Positions 1-5,730 of a stretch of DNA of 6,668 nt are shown one piece after another. Position 1 is the first letter of the stretch; each line of letters opens with the position of its first letter. The notes beneath the pieces were generated by a model, which worked only from the letters and a program-made list of their open reading frames with translations, was not told where the DNA came from and did no database searches. The stretch is from an uncultured Clostridia bacterium (GTDB taxonomy: Bacteria > Bacillota > Clostridia > Christensenellales > DTU072): positions 1 to 6,668 of the forward strand of contig CAKQTC010000030.1 of the NCBI GenBank assembly GCA_934274515.1, read 5' to 3'. A program made the position numbers and the translations under genes.

Positions 1-120
1 AATGACATTGCACTTTTGGCAGACCTGATGGGGCACGAAAGTATAGAAACAACAAGGATATATCTTCGGCGCACATCTACGGAACAAAAACAAATAGTGG
101 ATAAGGTTGTAATTTGGTGA
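1..120 (+). CDS. Tyrosine recombinase (integrase), C-terminal fragment
   Basis: The reading frame is open from base 1 and ends with TGA at 118-120, giving the last 39 residues of a site-specific recombinase whose start lies outside the window. The visible part holds the family's C-terminal signature: LADLMGHESIETTRIYLRR, with the active-site histidine in 'GH' (residue 12) and the nucleophilic tyrosine in 'IY' (residue 21). These enzymes cut and rejoin DNA to integrate, excise or invert elements. The tail (TEQKQIVDKVVIW) reminds me more of Firmicutes phage and ICE integrases than of typical Bacteroidetes ones, but this is from memory. It converges on the minus-strand block across a shared terminator. 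Whether it serves this element or a neighbouring one cannot be told from the fragment. Confidence 0.9.
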   Translation, partial: NDIALLADLMGHESIETTRIYLRRTSTEQKQIVDKVVIW

Positions 121-131
121 GGTGCTCACAA

Positions 132-171
132 AATTCGCCCACCGCAGAAACTGCTCTGCGGTGGGCGAATT
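132..171 (-). terminator. Strong intrinsic terminator between integrase and the minus-strand block
   Basis: A perfect 17-bp inverted repeat (132-148 with 155-171) has a 6-nt loop. Read on the minus strand the stem is followed by TTTTG, a usable U-tract, so it should terminate the long minus-strand block that ends at 198. Read on the + strand the tail is TTGCATAAG, weaker but possibly enough to stop integrase transcripts. Confidence 0.85.
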
Positions 172-197
172 GCATAAGAGCAATAATAGATTGTCTC

Positions 198-884
198 CTA
201 TGCCAGTCTGACGGCCTGCATCATTTCTCCAGACTTCTCTCCAGTTTTGGCATTCACGAAGAAATACTTCACGAACACACGTGGAGCAGCATCGTTCGGA
301 TAGCCGCACTTCGCCATGTAATCGGCTTTGATATCGACTTCCGTGTCTTTCGCCGGAACAAATGGAGCCGTGAAATTTGAAGCCTTCGCATAAGCGCGAG
401 AAACGCCATTGCTCTGCGGTTCAGAAGCAAGTACCACAAGCTTGAGATTTGTAGTATCTGCCGGAACATTCTCAAGCTCGAATGTGAACTTTTCTGCAGT
501 AAGAGTAATGATAGCCTCAGATGGAGCATCCACTCCGACAAGAGCTGGTGGATCAGCAGCGATTTCACCTCCACAGTAAACAATCCAGTAGTTGAGTCTC
601 ATAAAGAGATTCGCTCCGGAAATTTTACCTTTGGAACCAAGAACTGACTTACCCTCCTGAGAAAGAGCAAGAGCATTCCATTTGAAGATCTGAGCATTTG
701 TAAGACCTTTCCAAGCCTGAGAGAGCTGCTTGAAAATCGTCTTCACTGCGGCCTGGCTGCTAGTCCTGGTCGCTCCACCATATCCGCGATTACGGATGTA
801 CTTGCGACCGCGGACCTTTGCTGCAGTCACACCTTTTGCTGAGCCTGACATTTCGTCGAAGGCAATAGAAGGAACGTACTTCAT
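198..884 (-). CDS. DUF6266-like phage-associated protein D
   Basis: 228 aa, function unknown. The N-terminal half looks like the Bacteroidetes DUF6266 family: a short Gly/Arg/Lys-rich segment (GSAKGVTAAKVRGRKYIRN, 14-32), a Trp-containing helical region (W58 and W69) and 'ISGANLF' (88-94). The C-terminal half is beta-rich, with PQSNG at 156-160 and a final KYFFVNAKTGEKSG block (206-219). The same landmarks occur in the products at 2381-3433 and 3539-4267, so the three are diverged paralogues. It has no signal peptide or TM segment. It is the last gene of the minus-strand block, 25 nt after the spanin candidate, with an A/T-rich leader and no Shine-Dalgarno. A particle or surface-structure role is inference from context. 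Confidence 0.8.
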   Translation of the reverse strand: MKYVPSIAFDEMSGSAKGVTAAKVRGRKYIRNRGYGGATRTSSQAAVKTIFKQLSQAWKGLTNAQIFKWNALALSQEGKSVLGSKGKISGANLFMRLNYWIVYCGGEIAADPPALVGVDAPSEAIITLTAEKFTFELENVPADTTNLKLVVLASEPQSNGVSRAYAKASNFTAPFVPAKDTEVDIKADYMAKCGYPNDAAPRVFVKYFFVNAKTGEKSGEMMQAVRLA

Positions 885-909
885 AATGATTGATTTAAAG
901 ATTAATGAT

Positions 910-1377
910 TTAATGTTTGTGTATATACTTTGCGCAGAGATATATCAATAATACTGCAATTGCCGACAATGTGGCCGCGCCGACATTCAACTTCAATTTC
1001 TGCCAACCTGATAGTTCTGCAGGAACTTCGACTTCCTTTTCAATATATTTGTCGGCAAATACTATCGAATCTCGAAACACTGTTTTCACTTGAACCGGAA
1101 TAGCTTCCTTAACCGGCTTTGACTCCAATTTGTGATGCAGTTGTCCGGCTGACACCGAAGCCTCGCTACGAGCATACTTGTTATCCAAGACAGAAACCGT
1201 ATCAAGCGTCAAGATGTCCTGAACGATCTGCTGCCTATCGACATATACCGTATCAGTAACATAAACCGTCTCAAGACGTGTTTCCGTCATAACATTTTCC
1301 GATTGGGTGACCTGCCTCTGAGTTCCACAGGCCACCATCAGAAAACAGCATGAACAAATATTGGCAATCTTATTCAT
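910..1377 (-). CDS. Candidate unimolecular spanin (lipobox plus C-terminal TM)
   Basis: 155 aa. The N-terminus is a short hydrophobic leader ending in FLMVACG, a lipobox-like sequence with Cys17 as the would-be lipidated residue. Residues 31-120 are polar, rich in beta-branched and charged residues ('TVYVTDTVYV', 'FRDSIVF'). A single TM helix at about 131-149 ends in a short basic tail. One protein anchored in the outer membrane by lipid and in the inner membrane by a C-terminal helix is the topology of u-spanins such as phage T1 gp11, which fuse the two membranes in the last step of Gram-negative lysis. Its ATG overlaps the stop of the holin gene by 4 nt (ATGA), implying translational coupling. 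The topology and neighbour are visible; the spanin role is inferred. Confidence 0.72.
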   Translation of the reverse strand: MNKIANICSCCFLMVACGTQRQVTQSENVMTETRLETVYVTDTVYVDRQQIVQDILTLDTVSVLDNKYARSEASVSAGQLHHKLESKPVKEAIPVQVKTVFRDSIVFADKYIEKEVEVPAELSGWQKLKLNVGAATLSAIAVLLIYLCAKYIHKH

Positions 1378-1640
1378 TGTCCGGATTCTTCTTTATCTGC
1401 CTTATTCCGTAGTTCCGCTTCAAACTTGTGAAACTTTATATCGTAAGATGTCTTAACACCCAATATGGCACCCGTAAGAACCAACAACTCCGAAACAATC
1501 GAAATGGCGCTATTCGATATCTCGCCTGGAGGTGGCACCAGAAACAGACAGGCGCAAGCAATGCCGACTCCTGAAATGAAGCTGGCCACAGCAAGAGCGC
1601 CTTGCAGACGCGTGAGTTCTATTGAGTTCATTTTTGCCAT
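1374..1640 (-). CDS. Phage holin, two TM helices
   Basis: 88 aa. There are two hydrophobic helices (about 13-35 and 44-63) joined by a PPPGE turn (36-40), then a charged, Lys/Glu-rich cytoplasmic tail. This matches the small Bacteroidetes prophage holins with a 'PPxGxI' turn as I remember them, and the hairpin topology of class II holins. Holins accumulate in the inner membrane and open it at a set time so that the endolysin reaches peptidoglycan. The gene starts 4 nt after the stop of the upstream gene and overlaps the spanin candidate by 4 nt, so it sits in the middle of a coupled gene string. Its enzyme partner is probably the amidase at 5769-6359. Confidence 0.78.
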   Translation of the reverse strand: MAKMNSIELTRLQGALAVASFISGVGIACACLFLVPPPGEISNSAISIVSELLVLTGAILGVKTSYDIKFHKFEAELRNKADKEESGQ

Positions 1641-1644
1641 ATTA

Positions 1645-2361
1645 CTATTTTTCTATGTTCTTGCGAACGATGAAAGCATTAATAAATGTACCCTCATTAC
1701 TAGTGAAAGCCGACCCCGGAATCTGTTGGATTATAAACTCGTTGCCATGTATGCGTGCAACCCCTATCGACGAACCATTAGTCTGAACAATGCCTGTGCT
1801 GAAGACAAATGGCACAATACAATCAGTATTCTCAGGCAAGCCCTCAAACGTGTAGATATGTTGCTTATCACTTGACAAAGAATCTTTAGTTTTAAAGCGG
1901 ATGAATAAGTGCATCCAACCATCTTTTATAGTAGCACTGCTACTCTTCAACGTCATTTCAACCTCTCCTGATGGATTAGATAAAGCGATTCGGTCAGTAA
2001 CAGCCATTGCACCCCTATATCCAAGTGTCACATAAGCGGACACAATATCAATGTGAAGCGTACCATACTTTTCAAAATCGCCGTATTTCTCAATGACGAT
2101 AGTGTTGGCGTCCTTAATCCAGGACTTGAGAATTGTGCCATAATGGTATCTCTTCTCATCTGTATGTAGGAAAACGGCAGTAGTTGCCGACTTCTTCATT
2201 ATTAGAGTAGGAACTTTAATCTCGAATTGCGATATTTGCTCATATTCGGGTTTTGTTGGATCTATGTCAAAGTGTGCATTCAAGACGGTCAGATTATCAG
2301 ATTGGTAGTCATCGAAATCTATCTGAGGCGCACCGAAGTTATTTGATATTGATTTAAACAT
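1645..2361 (-). CDS. Hypothetical beta-rich protein, probable phage structural
   Basis: 238 aa, not recognised. The composition suggests an all-beta fold, with alternating hydrophobic strands and many Thr, Ser, Ile and Asn residues. It has no signal peptide or TM helix and no catalytic motif I can see. The N-terminus (MFKSISNNFGAPQIDF) differs from the DUF6266-like neighbours, and it lacks the PQSNG and aromatic-x-x-D-x-KTG landmarks, so it is not an obvious paralogue. It lies 19 nt after protein B and 4 nt before the holin. By position between probable structural and lysis genes it may be a tail, fibre or appendage protein, but that is only an inference from order. Confidence 0.6.
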   Translation of the reverse strand: MFKSISNNFGAPQIDFDDYQSDNLTVLNAHFDIDPTKPEYEQISQFEIKVPTLIMKKSATTAVFLHTDEKRYHYGTILKSWIKDANTIVIEKYGDFEKYGTLHIDIVSAYVTLGYRGAMAVTDRIALSNPSGEVEMTLKSSSATIKDGWMHLFIRFKTKDSLSSDKQHIYTFEGLPENTDCIVPFVFSTGIVQTNGSSIGVARIHGNEFIIQQIPGSAFTSNEGTFINAFIVRKNIEK

Positions 2362-2380
2362 ATTCTTGAATTATTAGATG

Positions 2381-3433
2381 TTAATCTCTTGTTTGACAAA
2401 CCACTCCAAATACAACTCCCTTTGGATCGTAATCTCCGCCTCGGTTAGCAACCTGCCATCCATATTTGCTAATTCTCACCTCAATGCAAGAGATACTCTT
2501 TTCATTTCTACTTTTGCCTCTGCCCATCATGTAATAACTACCTCCTGGAATAGAAACATTCCAATTCTTGACATCACCACTTATACCAGATGTAATTCCT
2601 CCGATTTCATATTCGATATCTGCCCAAATCATTGCACCTGCATCAACGCCTTCGACTTTGTAATCAAGACTTAAGGCATATTTCGACAAAACGAGCATTT
2701 CTTCCGTCACAATGTTGCGCTCCGCATAGTCTTCTTCTTTAACAGCAGATTTTTTGCGGCAGATTGCGCTCACTCGAACACTTTCACCAGTAAACCCTGT
2801 TTCCGTATCAAGCCAGTACATCTCAATGAAGTACTTCTTTCCCTCCTCCGGATAAACGCCGAACTTATCATAGTAGAGTTCCAGAGCATCGACCTCTCCC
2901 CAATCCGGGTCTATATCAGAAGAAACGATGACTAGATTTCCCCATCCAGATGAAATTCCATTACTCTGCGGCGCACCCATACGAAGAACCAAACGGCTCG
3001 ATGCTGTTGGCGCCTCTATACCCGTGAATATGAGTTTATCCTCTCTAACCCAGAAGTCTGAATAATCTACTTCAGGAATGTCGTTAAGATATTCCGGTGC
3101 ATCAGTTAAAAAAGGCATCCCTGCCATAGCACGATTGCGATTGATTCTGATAAATGCGTTATGTGGAGTCAATTCAGCAGGTTTGCCTAGAGTAGAGATG
3201 CCTTTCATCCTCTCGGCCAAGACTCTCCAGGCATTCATTTGGGAATCGGAGAGCTGCTTATAAGCCCGAGAAATCTTGGCAAGAGAATTTCGACTAATCG
3301 CCTGAGCAGGCGTTATTTTTCTGTTATGATAAGCGCGGACACTCAGAATATTGCGCCCGTTTACATTTCGTGCAGTAACACTCTTTGCGCTGCCGGCGAA
3401 GTCATTAAATGCTATTGATGGTTTTGCTATCAT
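2381..3433 (-). CDS. DUF6266-like protein B with C-terminal extension
   Basis: 350 aa from the chosen start. A longer frame begins at 3472, but MIAKPSIAFNDFAGS aligns directly with the start of protein D (MKYVPSIAFDEMSGS), and a -7 promoter box at 3470-3477 overlaps the longer start, so I use the ATG at 3433. Shared landmarks are GSAKSVTARNVNGRN (14-28), a Trp helix (W69), LTPHNAFIRIN (88-98), PQSNG (155-159) and a YFIEMYWLDTETGFTG block (201-216). Residues from about 225 to 350 form an extra beta-rich domain absent from the two paralogues, containing WNVSIPGGSYYM and GWQVANRGGDYD. It could be a ligand- or receptor-facing addition. There is no signal peptide or TM helix. Function unknown. Confidence 0.78.
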   Translation of the reverse strand: MIAKPSIAFNDFAGSAKSVTARNVNGRNILSVRAYHNRKITPAQAISRNSLAKISRAYKQLSDSQMNAWRVLAERMKGISTLGKPAELTPHNAFIRINRNRAMAGMPFLTDAPEYLNDIPEVDYSDFWVREDKLIFTGIEAPTASSRLVLRMGAPQSNGISSGWGNLVIVSSDIDPDWGEVDALELYYDKFGVYPEEGKKYFIEMYWLDTETGFTGESVRVSAICRKKSAVKEEDYAERNIVTEEMLVLSKYALSLDYKVEGVDAGAMIWADIEYEIGGITSGISGDVKNWNVSIPGGSYYMMGRGKSRNEKSISCIEVRISKYGWQVANRGGDYDPKGVVFGVVCQTRD

Positions 3434-3469
3434 ACTGTTACAGTTGGCAGCAGCACCCCTATTCCATTG

Positions 3470-3477
3470 CAAATATA
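3470..3477 (-). promoter_or_regulatory. Probable Bacteroidetes -7 promoter box for the protein B operon
   Basis: On the minus strand this reads TATATTTG, a match to the Bacteroidetes -7 consensus TAnnTTTG. It lies in the 105-nt gap after protein A, and transcription would start near 3463, about 30 nt before the ATG at 3433. I see no good TTTG at the -33 distance, so it may be weak or factor-dependent. Confidence 0.5.
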
Positions 3478-3538
3478 CGAATAAATTCCGATATTGATAT
3501 AATTGAATAGTAATTCGTTACTCGTTTCACTTAAAGTG

Positions 3539-4267
3539 TTACTTTACATCAAATAAAATCTCATACACACCCTTCCCTTTCTGGATATTTCCCCTGAAGC
3601 CTGTCTTTGCATCAATGAGAAAATACCTGTAGAAGATGGCGCACTCATTCGACTGCACATTCCAAACATCACAATACTCAGGAATATGGAAACTCACCAT
3701 AGAATCATCCCCACTGCAATTCTCCAATGCTATTTCATTTCGCATCAATCCCGGATTACAACCAGATGCCGGCAACGTCAACTGAAGCTTCATAGCCAAT
3801 CGATATCTGCCCGCTTCCATAATCTGGCCACATTTCACTGACATATTCAAGTCAAGACCACCAGTACCATCATCCGACGCACAGACGATTTCGGCCGTAA
3901 TATCAGGAAATGGGCTCCGCCTCATCGGCAAAGGAATATGCTCGTTCCCCAGCTGCGCAAATCCGTGATATGCTGACACGAAAAGATTATGCCCTGTTAT
4001 ATGAGAAGTCTTGTCAAATGGAGGACGACTCGATGGAACATCCTTAGCATACTCACCCCATAGCAACTGAGTTTCTCGATCAAGTGTTCTCCACGCGGCC
4101 AATGCCCGTCGATGAACATCTGCAACACGAGTTTGTCTTGGAGTACCAGGATAATCACACACAGCTTTTTTCCGGAAATAGCACTGGCCATCCCTGTGAT
4201 AGAAAGTGATGTTCCCCATAGATGCCCAGCAGTCGGAGAACCTGGAATTAGGATTGTATTTAGGCAT
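3539..4267 (-). CDS. DUF6266-like protein A, cysteine-rich
   Basis: 242 aa. It shares the overall plan of proteins B and D, though more diverged: an N-terminal basic segment (YHRDGQCYFRKK, 23-34), a Trp helix (ALAAWRTLDRETQLLWGEYA, 55-74), ITGHNLFVSAY (90-100) and a C-terminal YRYFLIDAKTGFRG block (213-226). The PQSNG motif is missing; the corresponding place reads GCNPGLMRNEIA. It has nine cysteines (13, 29, 37, 129, 146, 170, 184, 199, 209), unusual for a protein without a signal peptide. It is the first gene of the block after the structured non-coding region. Function unknown; a particle component is plausible from context. Confidence 0.76.
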   Translation of the reverse strand: MPKYNPNSRFSDCWASMGNITFYHRDGQCYFRKKAVCDYPGTPRQTRVADVHRRALAAWRTLDRETQLLWGEYAKDVPSSRPPFDKTSHITGHNLFVSAYHGFAQLGNEHIPLPMRRSPFPDITAEIVCASDDGTGGLDLNMSVKCGQIMEAGRYRLAMKLQLTLPASGCNPGLMRNEIALENCSGDDSMVSFHIPEYCDVWNVQSNECAIFYRYFLIDAKTGFRGNIQKGKGVYEILFDVK

Positions 4268-4382
4268 AGTCTAAATGAATAACAGGAAGATAATAATACC
4301 AGGATTGGAGGACTGTGCCCGGAAGGGGGATCACGCTACAAGTCTTCCCCACATAGGTAGCTTATAGGGACCTCAACGGGAA

Positions 4383-4390
4383 CAAAGATA
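4383..4390 (-). promoter_or_regulatory. Possible -7 promoter box for protein A
   Basis: The minus strand reads TATCTTTG, an exact fit to TAnnTTTG, about 115 nt upstream of the protein A start. No TTTG is found 18-21 nt further upstream. If active, it would give the minus-strand block a start independent of the amidase, and its transcript would be antisense to the 5' edge of the candidate large RNA. Confidence 0.4.
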
Positions 4391-4452
4391 CGGAGAATAA
4401 TCTATTCGTCCGATATGCACAGCCACTCTAAATATATACCCCTTATACTTCC

Positions 4453-4489
4453 CTTCCTGCGGGTGATAATGTTCCATCTCGCGCAGAAG
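4453..4489 (+). other. Stem-loop, first clear helix of the candidate RNA
   Basis: CTT-CTGCG (4453-4461, with C4456 bulged) pairs with CGCAGAAG (4482-4489), 8 bp. The 20-nt loop can form a short inner GAT/ATC pair. The stretch to its left (4268-4450) shows only weak pairings, such as GGAAG/CTTCC near 4321-4348. Confidence 0.5.
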
Positions 4490-4525
4490 TTTCGGCGGGC
4501 GTATTTGGCTCGGGCTCGACTCGGA

Positions 4526-4573
4526 GGAAGTCTGCAAACGGCAGCGCGAGAGCGATATCGTTTGTAGTCTTCC
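4526..4573 (+). other. 15-bp stem-loop with inner GNRA hairpin
   Basis: Segment 4526-4540 pairs with 4559-4573 through 14 pairs, including one G.U, and one U.U mismatch. The loop encloses CGC-GAGA-GCG (4545-4554), a GNRA tetraloop only if the + strand is the RNA. Confidence 0.6.
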
Positions 4574-4607
4574 GGAGAGTGAGCAGGCAAGCCGATTGGC
4601 GCGGCAG

Positions 4608-4657
4608 GAGCCGGACGTGATAAAGGTCGAAGCGAGTGATGATGGTCTTTCCGGCTC
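4608..4657 (+). other. Bulged stem-loop able to switch partner
   Basis: GAGCCGG (4608-4614) pairs with CCGGCTC (4651-4657). After a 7-nt bulge, AAAGGTC (4622-4628) pairs with GGTCTTT (4644-4650) with two G.U pairs. The loop is purine-rich. CCGGCTCA can instead pair with TGAGCCGG at 4707-4714. Confidence 0.58.
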
Positions 4658-4724
4658 AGGCACAGACAACCGAAGCAATGCTCGAAAGCAACAGCCTTAG
4701 AACGTGTGAGCCGGGGCGGCGGAA

Positions 4725-4838
4725 GTGGCTTGAGTGACGAAGTGAAGGCGTAGGGATTGGAGCAGTTCAGTCAGAAGAGAAAGGGTTCTCTTCTGACTCT
4801 GCGGAAATCCCGTAGCCGTAACGAGGAAGTGAAGCCAC
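4725..4838 (+). other. Three-tier nested hairpin
   Basis: GTGGCTT (4725-4731) pairs with AAGCCAC (4832-4838). Within it GGGATT (4753-4758) pairs with AATCCC (4806-4811). Within that GCAG (4762-4765) pairs with CTGC (4799-4802), and a perfect 13-bp stem (4769-4781 with 4786-4798) ends in an AGGG loop. Confidence 0.62.
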
Positions 4839-4894
4839 TGGAGCGTATAGCCTCCGGCATAAAATGGAGCGAAGCGATTCCGCTCGGCGAGTCT

Positions 4895-4935
4895 GAGACT
4901 GACATTGTGGAGAGAAACGGAACAATGTCTGTCTC
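4895..4935 (+). other. 13-bp stem-loop with A/G-rich loop
   Basis: GAGAC plus GACATTGT (4895-4908) pairs with ACAATGTC plus GTCTC (4922-4935) around a single U.U mismatch. The 13-nt loop is almost all purine on the + strand. Confidence 0.6.
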
Positions 4936-4950
4936 TGTCTCGCGTTTTCT

Positions 4951-5016
4951 TGCTCGCCCGCGGAAGAGGTGTTCGTAACAAAGTGGAGAACACTTCTGGA
5001 GAGGATCGAGCGAGCA
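4951..5016 (+). other. Two-tier hairpin
   Basis: TGCTCG (4951-4956) pairs with CGAGCA (5011-5016). It encloses AGAGGTGTTC (4965-4974) paired with GAACACTTCT (4988-4997), 10 bp with one G.U on the + strand. A small AAGGC/GCCTT hairpin follows at 5028-5041. Confidence 0.58.
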
Positions 5017-5055
5017 TCAATAAACACAAGGCGAACGCCTTACCTAGCCGGTGGA

Positions 5056-5103
5056 GTGATGTCTTGAAGACGAGAGCTCCGCTCGAAGGCTTGAAGACAT
5101 CAC
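5056..5103 (+). other. 10-bp stem with internal loop and apical CGAG/CTCG
   Basis: GTGATGTCTT (5056-5065) pairs perfectly with AAGACATCAC (5094-5103). Above it AAG/CTT (5067-5069 with 5090-5092) and CGAG/CTCG (5071-5074 with 5082-5085) can continue the arm. Confidence 0.6.
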
Positions 5104-5130
5104 GTAGCAGGCCCGCAGCTTAGCTGCTAA

Positions 5131-5297
5131 GGCTGGCGACGATCCCAGACTTCCGGCAGCCTCCAAATGAGATGAAACACATCTTACTAACAAACGGTAA
5201 TCAATGGGACTACTTACGCATCTTCAGCCGGGAGTCGTGAACTCCCTGACGAGTCTGGAGGCCGTAGACTCTTGAAGGGAGTTCAATGTCGCCAGCC
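5131..5297 (+). other. Long-range helix closing a domain of about 170 nt
   Basis: GGCTGGCGAC (5131-5140) is the perfect complement of GTCGCCAGCC (5288-5297), with a further G.U possible at 5141/5287. The enclosed 147 nt holds the hairpins at 5170-5184 and 5238-5285, as in a multi-branch RNA domain. Confidence 0.62.
5238..5285 (+). other. Nested stem-loop inside the closed domain
   Basis: TGAACTCCCT (5238-5247) pairs with AGGGAGTTCA (5276-5285), 10 bp perfect. Inside it GAGTCT (5251-5256) pairs with AGACTC (5266-5271) around a 9-nt loop. A competing local hairpin GGGAGT/ACTCCC (5230-5235 with 5241-5246) uses the same bases. Confidence 0.6.
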
Positions 5298-5348
5298 GCC
5301 TCGACGGAGCGGAAACAGGGTATCAGCCCTCGAATATCATCATACATA

Positions 5349-5449
5349 GCATCTTAACATAATATAGATTGTATGCGAAGCGGACACAGGCGGTGGGGTT
5401 GGGGCCCCGCTGTCCTGTGATACAATCTCGATATATTATGTTACGATGC
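5349..5449 (+). other. Extended hairpin of about 100 nt
   Basis: GCATC (5349-5353), a 12-bp A/T segment (5355-5366) and GATTGTA (5367-5373) pair with TACAATC (5421-5427), 5432-5443 and GATGC (5445-5449). A TCGA bulge and one U.C mismatch interrupt the 24 pairs. The top is a 14-bp GC-rich arm, 5385-5398 with 5405-5419, containing two G.U pairs and one bulged U. Confidence 0.68.
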
Positions 5450-5534
5450 GGGAAACAAGGGAACTCACCTCGCACCTGATTGACGGTAGCGGAGTCGATT
5501 ATGGCCCCCGTGGGGCAGTGGGGCAAATAGGGTC

Positions 5535-5602
5535 GTGTCTGCAGGCTCTGCCTGTAGTCTCGACACCTTTCTGTCTTATCGAGCGGAGCGAGTTATGAAA
5601 GG
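5535..5602 (+). other. Pair of adjacent stem-loops
   Basis: GTGTC/GACAC (5535-5539 with 5562-5566) carries TGCAGGC/GCCTGTA (5540-5546 with 5550-5556, one G.U). Next to it CCTTTC (5566-5571) pairs with GAAAGG (5597-5602) around a loop with a tandem GAGCG repeat. The two stems share base 5566. Confidence 0.52.
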
Positions 5603-5657
5603 AGGATGGCTGACGCTCGTAGAGTAACGGAGAGCGGCAGTCTTCCGATTCCGCTCT

Positions 5658-5721
5658 GCCCGTTGGGGCAAGTCTTTCGATGGCGAAGAGATAACGGAGC
5701 CAACGAAAGTCTTGCCAGGGC
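5658..5721 (+). other. Right-end terminal hairpin of the candidate RNA
   Basis: GGCAAG-T-CTTTCG (5667-5679) pairs with CGAAAG-T-CTTGCC (5704-5716) around one U.U mismatch. It extends inward by TGGC/GCCA (5681-5684 with 5699-5702) and outward by GCCC/GGGC (5658-5661 with 5718-5721). No U-tract follows, so it does not look like a standard intrinsic terminator. Confidence 0.58.
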
Positions 5722-5730
5722 GTATCAATT

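Larger units (their letters stand above)
4320..5721 (+). ncRNA. Candidate giant structured non-coding RNA, about 1.4 kb
   Basis: The whole 4268-5768 gap lacks a credible gene: its frames are short, Arg/Ser-rich and mutually overlapping. It is instead filled with nested complementary segments, listed separately. Helices with transition differences form G.U pairs on the + strand (4526-4573 one, 4608-4657 two, 4965-4997 one, 5385-5419 two, 5540-5556 one) and would be A.C clashes on the other. The closing 4545-4554 stem has a GAGA (GNRA) tetraloop on the + strand. Several loops are A/G-rich on that strand. It lies beside phage lysis genes and near a tRNA, the setting in which GOLLD and ROOL RNAs are known. 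I cannot match it to a named family. The ends are approximate, and no TAnnTTTG promoter was found at the left edge. Helices were sought mainly on the + strand, so the strand call carries some bias. Confidence 0.55.

Noticed and set aside
3434..3472. Longer N-terminus for the DUF6266-like protein B
   Set aside because: The extra residues have no counterpart in the paralogue at 198-884, and the longer start overlaps a TATATTTG promoter box.
4373..5526. Several open frames on both strands inside the structured region (for example at 4373-4678, 4697-5029, 4757-4978, 5323-5526)
   Set aside because: They are short, overlap each other in several frames, are rich in Arg and Ser as GC-rich structured DNA is, and show no recognisable domain or good start context. 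The inverted repeats explain the sequence better.
5658..5721. Right-end hairpin as an intrinsic terminator of the large RNA
   Set aside because: The stem is strong but no U-tract follows on either strand, so it is reported only as a structural hairpin.
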